From the NCBI RefSeq assembly GCF_051622035.1, contig NC_135359.1, forward strand, positions 19,119,501-19,183,500: a stretch of DNA of 64,000 bases. The letters are read 5' to 3'. A program made the translations under genes and the position numbers. Source of the stretch: Arctopsyche grandis. Taxonomy: Eukaryota > Arthropoda > Insecta > Trichoptera > Hydropsychidae. The notes beneath the pieces were generated by a model. That model ran no database searches and was not told where the DNA came from. It worked only from the letters and a program-made list of their open reading frames with translations. Each line of letters begins with the position of its first letter. Within the stretch, counting starts at the first letter, position 1. Below are positions 13,787-25,705 of the stretch, piece after piece.

Positions 13787-14115
13787 AACCAGCAGCATAG
13801 ATCAATGATGAGCATGCTGATCAATTGTGTGGTCACGGATTCTATGCCTGGGGTGTGCTGCTGGCCAGATCTTGGATATGTGACTCCAAGGTCGATCGTT
13901 TCCTAACAGAGTTTGCCAATTTATCTGATTTCATTGAAACGGTTCCGACAAATTGGCATCCGCAAAATTCGAGTTATTCAGCATCTCGATTTTCGTTGAT
14001 TCGTATAAATGATGCAAATTTTTCCATAGATGTATCTGTGGATGTTGATCGTTGTTTGCTTTGTATAATAATTAATACTTATCTACAATGTTTAAACATA
14101 GATGTCGTGTTTAAT
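13787..14115 (+). mobile_element. tRNA-derived SINE copy
   Basis: CCAGCAGCATAGATCAATGA head, B-box-like GGTCACGGATTCTATGCC, then GCTGCTGGCCAGATCTTGG, TTTGCCAATTTATCTGATTT and the tail phrase CATAGATGTATCTGTGGATG. It aligns with the copies at 31.9, 32.3, 35.3 and 43.6 kb. Confidence 0.7.
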
Positions 14116-14240
14116 TGAAATATGTAATAAATAATTATGTCTATATAATTTATAATTCTTAATCTGTATAGTACATTCGTTGCATTGGAGTAATATGTTA
14201 AAACGAGTGTGAATGATAGAGGGAATAAAATAAAATTTTA

Positions 14241-14658
14241 CAGTCCGTGTTCACTCCGGTTCCTTCATGAATATACTATGTAGTTTGTTCATTCACGGCT
14301 TTAGATTAAGTGCTGACAGTCAAAAACTATCTTAAAATAGACTTACCAGGTGTTGCATAAAACTTTTAGCCATCAAAACTTTTGAGCTGTCAAAACGCCA
14401 AGTATTTAAAAGTGACATCCAATGGAAACCACATTACAACATTGCTATAATTTCCGTTTCCGTTAGTATTAGAATATTGCAACCTACATATGTAGGTTAA
14501 GTATATCATACATAGAGAATGGGACAAACGATTGAAAAAACTTATGTGTAATAGTTTGTGCATAAACAAACTATTCCGTTTGTTCTTTTGCGTACACAAT
14601 AATTGCCCAAATTTGTTCGTGTATGAACACACTAGGATTTACCGAACGAAATGTACTG
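14241..14658. mobile_element. TA-flanked MITE, GTTC-hairpin family, copy A
   Basis: TA precedes CAGTCCGTGTTCACTCC and TA follows AAATGTACTG. Both ends carry repeated GTTC and GAAC words that can fold (GTTCATTCACG, CGTGTATGAACAC). Blocks such as GCTGTCAAAACGCCAAGTAT and AGAGAATGGGACAAACG minus end bases recur at 17.98, 27.98 and 40.1 kb. The TA duplication and CAGT start point to a Tc1/mariner-like source. A (TA)n array adjoins its right end. Confidence 0.65.

Positions 14659-14659
<1 letters not shown>

Positions 14660-14728
<69 letters not shown>
14660..14728. repeat. (TA)n microsatellite
   Basis: Uninterrupted TA run of nearly 70 bases directly adjoining the right TA of a MITE, which may have seeded it. 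Confidence 0.95.
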
Positions 14729-14730
<2 letters not shown>

Positions 14731-16830
14731 TAGTTATGTATTTGTTTTGGTAACGGAATTGCTGCTTTTTTTTTAATAATAAAACGAAAACTCAGATTTA
14801 CGATGATGTTCAGATTCGTTCCTGTACAGATTGATCACTGTCCGTCTAAGAAAATATCCAGTTTTCCTCCAAGACCAGTTGCACGTCAATAAACACCCGA
14901 TTGTCACTCACTTGCATCCGCGCACGATTCGTCGCGTCAATTTTTCACCAGTAAATTAATTTACATACTGGATGACCACCATCATCGGTGACTTTTATTC
15001 TTCGCCTAAAAAAAGCAACGCGGACAATGGGGTTGGCTATGGGAATCGCCAAGACAAAAGGGTTATAAATGATCCCGGCGCCCGGTCGTGTCGAATCTCT
15101 TCTGCAATTCGAGTAGTACCATCCGTCAAGCGATAACAGAATACGAAAGGAAAAAAAACAAGTAAATAATACAGAAGAGATGCTGCAATCTCTTTGTAAA
15201 GATACGTGGGGTTGGTACGACGGGGGATCACAAAGGAGATGCGATTCAAATATTTGTTTTATAAGGACTTGCGCCAGAGTATTATACTCGCATAAATAAA
15301 TGATACTATAGAAACGTTTTCATCGTACAAATTATTCGTTGATTAAAATCCGAACTTGTATGAATATATTATATAAAAAAGCGTTTAACACTTTCAAAAC
15401 CGGTATTAATACGCTCGACTTCGTCTGATATTATTCAATATCATTTAATGGAAATTGAGTGTTTGATCTAATCACTGATAAACAATTTTGGGTTTTTCAG
15501 CTCAAATAGATTATACGCGGGTTTTCGATGGTACTATTTTCTTTGGCCATAAATCATTACGCGAAATTATGAAAGAGAAAAAACGTTTGCAGAGTGGTAA
15601 TGAGACGAAATGTAAACCATCAAAACATAGAGTATGCTCGATTGCACATCTCGCTTTATTGTGTTATTATTATTTTGACGCAGTTGCTTAACCCCAAGGG
15701 GAGAAGCTGCGATCTTAGAGGGTTAACGTTCGACTGTAGTGCTTCTCAAATATCGATATATGTACGTATATTGCAGAAACCCTACCTAACTACAGTATGT
15801 ACATATATACAATTATACTTTCCGTTGAGTATTTCAATACTCTTACTACTTACTTAAATTTAGTTACATATTTTAGTCATTATATTAATAGAAAAATTTG
15901 AGAATGTTTCCCCACAATTTATGGAGTACTGACTTATAAGTTATGACGATTGTCGACGAAATAATAGTGTCGTTTGTCTCGAAGTGCATTCTGCACTAAC
16001 CGGTTGTGCAGCGCGTGATGCAGCATCATTTCACATGATCAAGACGAAATCATCATTTCATTAGAACGCACCAATGAATCTAACATCTGTATACAATATA
16101 ATACTAACTGTATAAACATCCGACTGAAAAATAGCATCACATTTATACATAACGATCAACGCTTGATTGTTTTTTTCCTGACGCCTCTTATGAATACTTT
16201 ATGATATTGTCCACATATTCACAAACTTCGTGAAATGTATACGTAGATATGATTTAATTATGCATTCAGGATTTGCAATGGGGGACTAACACCACTATGA
16301 CAAAGTCGCTCGATTAAATGACCCACATTTGTCATTTGGATGTGCAGTTTGACAACCCTTATTCATAACCCTGCAATGGCCGCATCAATTTTCTTTCACT
16401 AGACGTCTAAAGACAAATCGATCCAGTCCTAACGAATGCACGTGAAATATGCGCTTCATAAAAAATATGCATTGTATAATTGCATTAAAGTGTATTTTTA
16501 TATAATTTTTTCCAAGACGCAAATAGGATTTAACGGTTTTATTTTTCCATCAAAATTTTTTAATATATATGCATTCGCTTATTTGAAAATGGTAACTATT
16601 GACTTTTATTATTCGATTAACCTAGGGTTGAGAATCCCTCGATGATTCAAAAAGTATTACGCCTGCTTTATCTATTAAATCTACCCTTAAATAAAATGGA
16701 CATATTCTTATATATAAAAAAGTTTGAAAATCTTCTGCATTAGATCGTAAATGACTATACTAAATAAAGGATGTGCAGTTAAATCATGCATAGATCGTAA
16801 AAAAACTACAAATTGTGAACGGGACGCATT
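14729..16830. other. Non-coding stretch
   Basis: Contains a moderately GC-rich block at 14820-15130 (GATCCCGGCGCCCGGTCG) and shorter ones at 15690-15730 and 16280-16400. Open frames are short and lack family features. Confidence 0.45.
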
Positions 16831-16834
16831 TAAC

Positions 16835-17027
16835 CCTTCCTGCATTGACTGCGATCGATAACGTTTGATCGAACGCATCTCTAGAGAATTTCACTGTCGG
16901 GACAAAGTTATAGTCTTTTTTTTATATTTTTTACTTTACTATGGTTATATAAAGGGTGAATAATAACCGTAGAATGACGATCAAAATCGAAATTTGAACA
17001 CCTGTGTATTGATCAAATGATATAGGG
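16835..17027. mobile_element. Possible TTAA-flanked mini-element
   Basis: TTAA at 16831-16834 and 17028-17031 with CCCTTCCTGCATTGA at the left and, inverted, CCCTATATCATTTGA at the right. Agreement between the ends is weak and could be chance in AT-rich DNA. If real it is a piggyBac-like MITE of 193 bp. Confidence 0.25.
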
Positions 17028-17269
17028 TTAATAAAATAATGCAACATAAAAAAGTAACGCTTTAAAATTACGTCTATGCATTTATAGGTAGGATAATTTA
17101 ACACATTCACAAAAGTGACATAAGTTCAGAGAGATACCCATCAGCGAATTTTCCACCTCTAGATTGTAATAGTATTAAAAATGCATATTTTATTAAACCT
17201 TTCAAACATTTTAGTAAGTTAATTTTTAAATGTTGAATTTATCGTTTTACAAATTCAGTATTGTACTTA

Positions 17270-17455
17270 TATTAGTATTGTATTGTATTATATTACTTAT
17301 TTATTTATTTTTATTTATGTATTTATTATTTATTATGTTATTATTTATTTATTTTATTTTATTTTATTTTATTTTATTTATTTTTTTATTACTTATTTAT
17401 TTATGTATTATAATATTTATTTATTAGTATTATATTACTTAGTATTGTACTTATA
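17270..17455. repeat. Low-complexity TTTAT/TTTTA tract
   Basis: About 185 bases of TTTAT and TTTTA units with TATTA variants. Two overlapping frames give Tyr/Ile/Leu/Phe-rich peptides that are composition artefacts. Confidence 0.9.
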
Positions 17456-17775
17456 TTCTACTAGAAGCTGTACTCAAAAGAAGGATATTTAAAGCTACAT
17501 GTTCAGGCAATCTATCAAAGGGACAAACTAGTAAATAGTACGTAGCAAATCTTTCAAGGATTCATTAGAATCACTATCTATGACCCAAATATCGTAGAAA
17601 GTCATCTCTCCAACAGGAAAATTGCTTCATCTGTAGGCCCTATTCAACGGTAGCAAATATTTTCAACAGAAAAGATAGAAAACAAATAATCTCATGTTGG
17701 ATTTTCAACTCAAACTAAGTTTTCAAAGACTACACGTCCACTCTAAATGCAGTATATTATTCTGAAAATTTAAAT

Positions 17776-17981
17776 TTATTGCATATAATATTTATTTATT
17801 TAAGTTTGGACCATTGTGGCATTACAGGAGTCCCTATTGCGCCACAATGGTCGAAAAAAATATATATACATATATAAATACACAGACAAAAAATACATTA
17901 ATACATAATCATAAAAAAATAGCATTATAATAATAGCATAAAGTAAAAATATCAAATAATAAAATTCAAATATATATTTTA
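17776..17981 (-). mobile_element. LINE 3' end with stem-loop
   Basis: Minus strand GACCATTGTGGC and GCCACAATGGTC are perfect 12-bp arms around a short loop, followed by AAACTTAAATAAATAAATA. Upstream is AT-rich 3' UTR with no coding sequence. TA-flanked MITE copy B is inserted at its left side in element terms. Confidence 0.65.
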
Positions 17982-18394
17982 CAGTCCAGGTGTACATTTC
18001 GTTCATTCATGAACCAACTGATTTGTTCATTCACGAACCAATGTGACCAGTTATAGTTTACCAAAAGGAACACATTGACAAACGAACTAGTTTGTTCACG
18101 CACAAACTGTTAGGCATACGTTTAAGTATTCTCTATGTAGATAAATATGTACATATGTACATATGCTAAGCATGTGTTGAAATATTTTAAAAATTAGCGG
18201 TAACGGGAATTATGGCAACGTTATATAATAATATGGCTTCCATAGGATTCAACTTTTAAATACTTGGCAATTTGACATCTCAAAGATTTTGACAGCGAAA
18301 AGTGTATATTTTGATGTCTATTTGAAGATAGCTTTTCACTTTTAACAAAACCAATAGTATGTGCATGAACGAACCGGAGTGAGTACTTGGACTG
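17982..18394. mobile_element. TA-flanked MITE, GTTC-hairpin family, copy B
   Basis: Starts CAGTCCAGGTGTACATTTCG and ends with an inverse CGGAGTGAGTACTTGGACTG. It lies in the opposite orientation to copy A (GCCATAATTCCCGTT-like block reversed). TA on the left; the right dinucleotide is CA, presumably mutated. Non-coding. Confidence 0.65.
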
Positions 18395-19559
18395 CAACAT
18401 ATACAATACATTTTAAAAAATATATTATTATATTGTATTATATTTTGCATTCAATTCCAACTAAAGTCATTCACTATGAGACATAACCCTTTTTGCACAG
18501 ACGTTCACTTCCATGCGACTACAATTACTAAGCATTTTGCGAAATTCCGCAACATCATTCGCTAAACTATTATCAACCCATTACAATACCGAAGCAGCAT
18601 ATTGCAACATCATCTTAAAAATAAATTTGAACACACACTTACATAGGTATCAACTTGTACACGTAACATATAATATGTACATATGTACATATATTCTATG
18701 TAATACTATCCGCTCACTAGTCCGATCGTATACAACTGTCAATCGTGTTTCCCGGCCAAGATATATGTATATTCATACATACTATACAGGATCGGGTGAT
18801 ATAGCGGTCATTAGACCCGCATAATATAATACAGGGCTACACAATATCAATACGACCACCTTAGAAACGGACCCTCAGAACACGACACCTCTCATTAAGC
18901 AGAGGGACCATTGCATTGCACAATTATTTGGAGTGCTTGGGTACCCCTGCCTAGAATACCTGTGTAATTTTTCCCTTATAAGATACGGTAGGTCTCAGTT
19001 GGCGATATTAATTAAACGTGTCTCATGTCAATAGTATCGAGGTGTAACCAAGCGTGGCCAACCGGACCCCACACCCTCACCAAACAATCAATAGTGGATT
19101 TTACACCTCAATGACAACTTGACATACCTGGTGGGTAACAAACGGGACATGTAATTAACATACCTTATGCCACGCGCATGTACCACAATCCAATTGTGGC
19201 ACGATCACAAGCCAATAAGCCCATCTGCATTGTTCTCGTGACTGGCGATGTGGGTGGGGTTGCTAATCCTTGTTTTAATTCAATGCTAAAAAAAATTCAG
19301 ATACTTTATGTGGCGATTATCGATAAGTAGAACATCGTAGGGTTGACTAAGTCATTGAAGCTTAAAAACATTATATTCTATTAAAATTCTAAAAACATTA
19401 ATTTGCTTTATGTTACTACATATTACAAACAAAATTGGTACCTACATCTTATATGATATCTACTTGTTTTGTTATTTTCTTTCCCTTCCATTAGAATATA
19501 AGAAAGCATTGAAAAACTGCATCGAAGTATTGTTAAACCGTACTATTATTTATTGTTCG
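18395..19559. other. Non-coding stretch with a long GC-richer block
   Basis: About 18830-19275 is GC-richer, contains CCGGACCCCACACCCTCACC and CCACAATCCAATTGTGG (a near-palindrome), and shows no ORF of note. It matches none of the repeats in the window. Confidence 0.4.
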
Positions 19560-19993
19560 TGTACGAAAAATATTCTATATTACATTCTATGTAAACACAT
19601 TCATGTTCCGTAAAATTTATGTGACGTGCCGAACCAGCAGCAACCGACACCATCTATTAATATTACATATCGGTACATGTCACCGAAACATATCACATAT
19701 CAAGTAGATATGTGATAATGGTGAGTGCGCCCGTACTAACGAAAGTGCTCTTATGCGCGCATGAATATTTTCGGAAACGTCATATTGACTCGACGATACT
19801 ACGCATGCAATATTGCGTCTTATAGTCGCGCTTTGTAATGTATATGTAAGCCGAATTTGCCTTGCAATCGTCTAAAATAAGTATGAACATGCCGAAAACG
19901 GGTGGTTCTGTATAGTATGAATAGAAGCAGTCTTTTACGCACAGTGATGTGCTGAGCTGTTGACGTGCAGTGCTGGATAATATAAATAGACCT
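19560..19993. mobile_element. Harbinger-like MITE, left end lost
   Basis: Right end AATATAAATAGACCT followed by TTA, and internal blocks GTTCCGTAAAATTTATGTGACG and GTGCAGTGCTGGATAATA minus a few bases, match the copies at 25.3 and 42.8 kb. The left terminal repeat cannot be found, so the left border is approximate. Confidence 0.5.
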
Positions 19994-20005
19994 TTATTCA
20001 TAAGC

Positions 20006-20151
20006 AGAGATTGTCGTCGAAGTTGCTTTCATGCACACAAAATAGTTCACTGTTGTCAATTACTATTGTCCTACAAAGCAAGACAGCAATCAAAAGGTTG
20101 ACAATAGTGAACCAATTTTTGTGAATGAAAGCAACTTCGACGCCGATCTCT
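20006..20151. mobile_element. Fold-back MITE with a 10-bp target duplication
   Basis: Arms begin AGAGATTGTCGTCGAAGTTG and the right arm is nearly its exact inverse over about 55 bases, leaving a short loop. It is flanked by ATTCATAAGC (19996-20005) and ATTCATAATC (20152-20161), a 9-10-bp duplication with one difference. That length suggests Mutator-like origin. It lies 12 bases from the end of another MITE. Confidence 0.7.
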
Positions 20152-20161
20152 ATTCATAATC

Positions 20162-21707
20162 ATTAAATATATTGTGCAAAAACATTTATACAAAAATTGC
20201 ATGTTTGAAATAATAAATTGAAAGAAGGGTTGAAATAAATAGATTACGATGAATGAATGAAGCATCCAGAAGGAACTGAGCTAATAGGTAGTCAAGAATT
20301 ATCAGTGGACTGTTATCATAAATATATTATAATTTACCGTACGAATTTTAATGCAATTTTGCAATTTATTAATTTTGTAAAATTGAGAAATCTGAATACC
20401 TGCCGTTGAAAAATCTGGAAATTAATTCATGTTTCTATTTGATAATTATATAATATATTGTATTATATATTAGATTATACAAATATATGTACATATATAG
20501 TAACATGTTTAGATGCATTGTGCAATTACCGTTCCCCTAGTAATTTAGTGAAAGGTGATGCGTTGACATGAACGCTTTGTTCAAAGTTTCAATTGATCAA
20601 TCATTTAAGATATGATCTAAGACTAAATATGATATTTTAATTTGATTTAAGATAACACAGCTACTATCAGGAATAATTGCGGTCAAAAACAATTAGTTTT
20701 GATTTTATAATGGGTGATAAATATGATAAAAAGTCTGTTTAAAATCGTTAGAAAGTTTTTCACGTCGAAAGTACTTTCATTACTTGTAAGTAAAAGTATT
20801 TACAATTACTTCATTTATTTACGTGTATTCGTTAAGCATAATAACGATGTAGAATATATGTAACAAAATGACAACCTATTATATACATTGTATATATATA
20901 TACATACATATTTGTATAATTGAAAGATATTTTAGAATCATTAGTATTATATACTACCAGAGCTCATTTGCCTTTGCGAGACATAATCAGTGACGGGTCG
21001 CGTATTTTTCTTGTTTTTTATTTTTGCATAATATATGGGAAAAGGGAGGTGAAAAGGCATATGCGTGCAAGTAACGACATAAAAATTATGCAGTATTTTC
21101 CAGGACGAATGCATCCCCGATGCAAAACAAATAACACGTTGAATGCCAGCCATGCCGTCATTAGTGGAATGGATACGTATTTGAATCAATTTGACAGAAT
21201 GCAAATTTTAACACTATTACATTAATCCAGAAATGAAAAACGAAATAATTATTATTTTCCATATTATCATCATGCATGGCGGTATATTATTTCAATACCA
21301 ATTACTCATTCAAAAGGAGGATAATTCATTCATTTCCGATGAAAAGTTTTCCTCCATATTTGAAATGTAATTTTGTTCATATTTATGTTGGTGATTCATT
21401 TGTTTCATGCTCATAAAATACTGAATTTGACTATAATATTTAAAAATTTAAATCCAAGGGTAAGGAATTAAGTATCTTAGCTCGGATAAATCGCTGACAA
21501 TAAGACGTCATCAATAGAAATAAGACAAGTCTTCAAACTTGCTGCATTACATGCATTAAATATGTACATAGAAAAATTGCATTTTAATATAATCCTAACC
21601 TAATTTGATCGGAATCATTACTTAAAAGTTCACTTTCAAGATCTATCTACTAGCTATCTACCTGTATCTTGCTACAACTGTAAGTTTCATATCATAATTT
21701 ACGGCCA
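20162..21707. other. Non-coding AT-rich stretch
   Basis: No recognisable gene or element. Two overlapping opposed frames at 20920-21225 have no family features and are probably chance. Confidence 0.45.
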
Positions 21708-21880
21708 TTCACCATTCAATGCTGGATGAAAGCCTCTCCAATTCCAGCGCTTATTTTGTCTACCTTTCGTCCATTCTTCTATACGTGACCCACCTATTGC
21801 AATTTCAATCTCTTAACTCTCTCCATTATATCCACTACCCTTGTTATACTTCTCACCCACACCGTTTCATATCCTTTGAA
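21708..21880 (-). mobile_element. RTE LINE 3' fragment
   Basis: Contains GCTGGATGAAAGCCTCTCC, CACCTTTCGTCCATTCTTCT-like sequence and TATCCACTACCCTTGTTAT, matching the C-terminal end of the 23-kb copy with an internal deletion. No coding potential remains. Confidence 0.7.
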
Positions 21881-23152
21881 GTTTCAAATATTATTTATTT
21901 ATTTATTATTAAATAGCAAATTGCTAACGAATTATTTAACAATTAACAAATTTAAACTAAAACTGACAACTATAATATAACATAGTTAGCAAAATTAACA
22001 AAACTATATATGAAGATACATAAATATGTATGTATATCGCTTTTAAAACAAATTTCATTAAGCATAGTTGTATATACGTATATTTAAGTGATATTTTGAA
22101 TACATTTTTTGAAGTGAATACATTTTTTTTAAAGAATTTTACTACATATTTTCTCAACAATTTCACATACAGTCAAATCATGCTTATACATACATATGTA
22201 TGTATAATACCTTCATTATTCGTCACTATTAGCTACTTCGCTTTTATCTTCAAATCTTCCATTAAGGCTCATGCCACACCAAGCATACCTAATAATTAAT
22301 TTAAAAAAAATGCATTACATACATGACGAGGTGTTGCGATTTATTTCATTTTTATTGTCTCTCATAAAGATATCAGTTGTAATTTCTCATTAACCACATC
22401 TAATTAGAGATATCTAGCTAGAGGTCGTGACGTCACGCAATTCCCCGACAGTGGGAGTGTTGACAAGCTGGTGCAATATTTTGCAGAGGCTCTGCTCACT
22501 GTCACGTTGCATTAGGCAACTGCAGCTAAATTGCATTCTAGCACCGGATCTAGGATTCGTGTGGTTGATAAAGCGCTAATCCAATTAACTGCAACGTCCA
22601 CGGCAGACATTCGTTTAGTGAATTTCTTACGGAAATAGCTGAAATTCTATTGTATATAAATAGGGGGTGTATTTTTATGTGCGTAGGGATTCGATATTTA
22701 CAAAACAACTTCGCTTTAGCGGTTCTTGTGAGTCGTAAAACGTTTTACTATAACGGATGTCGAATAAAAATGCAGATAATGCAGTGGCCGTTTAACGAGC
22801 TGGATTGCTATTTAATTTTGCGCCGTTTTCGATGTTTCTCTTTTTATTTGCTTCGAACGCCCATGATTTATTCGCAAACGTATCGCTAATACGGCCTGAA
22901 ACATTTCGAACGTCCATATCCAACGAATATGTCCATATCCAACGAATATTTTGATATTTTTAGTTTCTTAAATAAAAGGCATATGCCTACTTGATATTTT
23001 TTCTTATTCAATATGTATCTTTTCAAATATATGTATGTATGTACATAGAACAAGATCTATTTTTTTCCAAAAAGCGAATACAAAGTTAAATCCCATGTAG
23101 GAAGTATGACCTTACATTCATTTGAAAATATGCTATGTTATTTAATTTCAAG
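21881..23152. other. Non-coding stretch with a candidate regulatory block
   Basis: Block 22415-22625 is GC-richer and holds GTGACGTCAC, a palindromic CRE-type site, and CTAATCCAATTAAC, a pair of homeodomain-type cores. Sites this short occur by chance, so a role is only suggested. The rest is AT-rich. Confidence 0.4.
22430..22439. promoter_or_regulatory. CRE-like palindrome GTGACGTCAC
   Basis: Consensus CREB/ATF site TGACGTCA within a GC-richer non-repetitive island. No gene start is recognisable nearby, so any target is unknown. Confidence 0.25.
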
Positions 23153-23995
23153 CTAATCATCAACACAGTTACTCACCATCCACGGCTGGATGAAGGCCTC
23201 TCCTAAACGCTTCCACTCATCTATGTTTTGCGAAACTCTCATCCATCTCACCCCGCACATTTTCCTAATTTCGTCAACCCATCTTCCCTGTGGTCTTCCT
23301 TTTACTCTTTTGCATTCTCTAGGGTACCATTCAAGCACTTCTTTTGTCCACCTTTCGTCCATTCTTCTAACCACGTAGCCCGCCCATTGCCATTTCAATA
23401 TCTTTACTCTATCCACTATGTCCACTACCCTTGTCATATTTCTCACCCACGTGTTCCGCTTCCTGCCTTTCCTCGTTATGCACTCAATCTTAATTTCATA
23501 CGCCTCTTTATCTCTTCATCTTTACTACCAGACATGTCAATTATTTGACCTAAATATAAATAATTATTTACTACTTCTACTGGTTTATCATCTAATGGGA
23601 TGCTATCAGGCATGCAATAACTATTGAACATTAGTTTAGTCTTATCTACGTTATTTTTTAATCCTACTTTTCTACTTTCCCAGTCCAGCTGTGTTAGTCT
23701 GTTAAGTAGGTCAGCAGAATCACGAGCTATTAAAACTATATCATCTGCGAACCGAAGGTGACTCAAGAAGCGACCGTTGATTCTTACTCCGGTTGTGTCC
23801 CATTCCAAGTTCCTGAAAACTCCCTCAAGCACCGCATTGAATAACTTGGGTGAGATTGTATCTCCTTGCCTTACTCCTTTTCTTATGCTAAATCTATCTG
23901 TACCTGAAAAAAATTTAACCGAAGCTGTGGCATTTTTATATGGCGAATGGCTAAAAAGCGTGGTAGTTGGGACAATACACACACTTCATCATTTC
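23153..23995 (-). mobile_element. RTE-type LINE fragment (reverse transcriptase core and C-terminus)
   Basis: Minus strand 23982-23476 encodes RKGVRQGDTISPKLFNAVLE, the active-site LRFADDIVLIARD and YLYLGQIIDMSGSKDEEIKR, the RTE/BovB-like order. A frame change with an internal deletion near 23460-23490 leads into 23446-23153, reading KILKWQWAGYVVRRMDERW and DEWKRLGEAFIQPWM at the end. It is truncated at about 23995 on its 5' side. It is the most complete member of a family with at least five shorter fragments in the window. Confidence 0.85.
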
Positions 23996-24367
23996 TAACG
24001 GGATAGATTGGTGAACGTGTATTGTATATACTTTGTAACTACGAAAAATTCAGTTGCAAGTGCATCGTTAATATAATTTAATGATGATTTGAAAATTCAA
24101 CCATGATGGAAAACAAAAAAATTAATAACAATATACATATAAAAAATACAGGCAATTTTTGGCGTATTATGTTAATCATTACCCATACAAAATAAAATTT
24201 GTATCGCTTGTATTATTAAATGTTGGTTGTATGAATACAAATCAAAGCAGTATTAGTAAAATATAATGAAAGAAACATAATTAAAAATAAATCATCACAA
24301 TGAATATCCGCACCATTTGGAATGTTATAAGCATAGAATAAACAAGAGAGCACATTGTACCGGCACA

Positions 24368-25236
24368 ATGTCAACGAAACATACAGTGCACTGGATTTCA
24401 ATTTTGGTTTTGTTTAATTCTATGTTGGGATTTAGTGGTGATCTTAACAGATCGAATGTTTCGACCGTAGATATGCCACCGTCGGGTTTTGTAAGTGATA
24501 GCTATATAGTATTTATCTATACATTGTTATAAGATTATGAAATAATGCGTTTTTTTATACTAAAGGGGACATTTATGATCAAAGTACGGAAGCTCGCCAA
24601 ATGTGATACTCTTACGAAACCTATACAAGATACAAACGGTGTATCTGAATATTTTTTTGAGATTTTCAAATACAACGATACAGAAGAAATGATTTCTTCA
24701 TCAATCTATGTACGTGCCCAAAAAAATCAAAATCTTAAAGGCTAGAGTCTTATGCACTAAAAATGAAAAGTAAAGGAATTTGCATAGTTCAACATTATGG
24801 TACTTACTTTGTCTTTCAGGGGACATTTATACCACTATTTTTAAAACGAGATGGAACTTATGTCGCATCATTGAACAGGACTACCTTAAATCCGTGTAAT
24901 CATCGAATTTTGTCAGTTTTGCTAAAAATGTTCTTACCCATGGATGAAAGTTGCTCTGTTAATAAGGTACATATATATGTACATATAATTTTTTTTTTGA
25001 AAACATAAAGTTATAGCAAATAAAATTTATTTCAGGGCAACTTTACTGTCAGCAATTTCAACGCTAACCAGTGGGCATACTCTATTATCGGAACAAATTT
25101 TGTTTACTCAAGAACACAATTGCAAATAGAGTTTTTTTCAAAAACGGGATCAGAGTTTTGTATTTATGTAGTAGCGGATATAGTCCCAAAACCGATAACG
25201 AAAAAAGAAAACTCAAACAGGAAAAATAAAGCATGA
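24368..25236 (+). CDS. Small secreted glycoprotein, possibly ML/DUF1091-like
   Basis: Four exons, 24368-24490, 24566-24709, 24820-24966 and 25036-25236, all in phase 0 with GTAAGT, GTACGT and GTACAT donors, give 204 residues. Residues 1-24 are a signal peptide: a hydrophobic core WISILVLFNSMLGF, then polar sequence. Cysteines lie at 54, 115, 134 and 180, enough for two disulfides. NxS/T sites occur at 27, 30, 78, 108 and 140. Exons two, three and four begin GTF, GTF and GNF. The C-terminus is lysine-rich and AATAAA overlaps the stop. The start at 24368 is preferred over in-frame 24317 because it puts the signal peptide at the N-terminus. The pattern around FLPMDESCSVNKGNFTVSNF recalls the insect DUF1091/MD-2-like secreted families, but this is weak. 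Exon two stays open past its donor to a TAG at 24743, so an alternative end is possible. Confidence 0.6.
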
Positions 25237-25301
25237 TTGAAAATTGTATGAACATATGTACATCTTTCAATTTATTACTCGGCTTTGCATCAAACAAATT
25301 A

Positions 25302-25702
25302 AGGTTCGTTTATATCAGCACATCTCAAACCGCCAACTGCACGTAAACAGTATGAAAAATATAATTTAATACATTCTATATATGTAGACACATACATACA
25401 TATGTTCCGTAACATTTATGTGACGTGACGAAACAGCAGTAGTCAACATGATCTATTAATATTATACAGCAATACCTGTCACCAAAATGTATCAAGCAGA
25501 ACCGGTTTTCTTTAGCAGTTGTAGAAATATTCGAGTACTTATGCAATACTTTCATTGGCGAGGGTACCCGTGCCAATGAAAGTATTGCACTTGTCCATAA
25601 CAAGCATGAACGTGCCAAAAACGAACTGTGCTGTATAGTAACAGAACAAGTCTTTTCCGTGCAGTACTGTGCTATGTTAAACTATAAAATATAAACAAAC
25701 CT
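25302..25702. mobile_element. Harbinger-like MITE, 401 bp
   Basis: TTA at 25299-25301 and 25703-25705 flanks AGGTTCGTTTATAT and its inverse ATAAACAAACCT. It contains an 18-bp perfect hairpin at 25542-25589 (arms TGCAATACTTTCATTGGC). Sequence blocks are shared with the 42.8-kb copy in the same order. Confidence 0.65.
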
Positions 25703-25705
25703 TTA

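Noticed and set aside
17230..17492. Membrane-like Tyr/Ile/Leu/Phe-rich peptides
   Set aside because: Both frames are artefacts of the TTTAT low-complexity tract.
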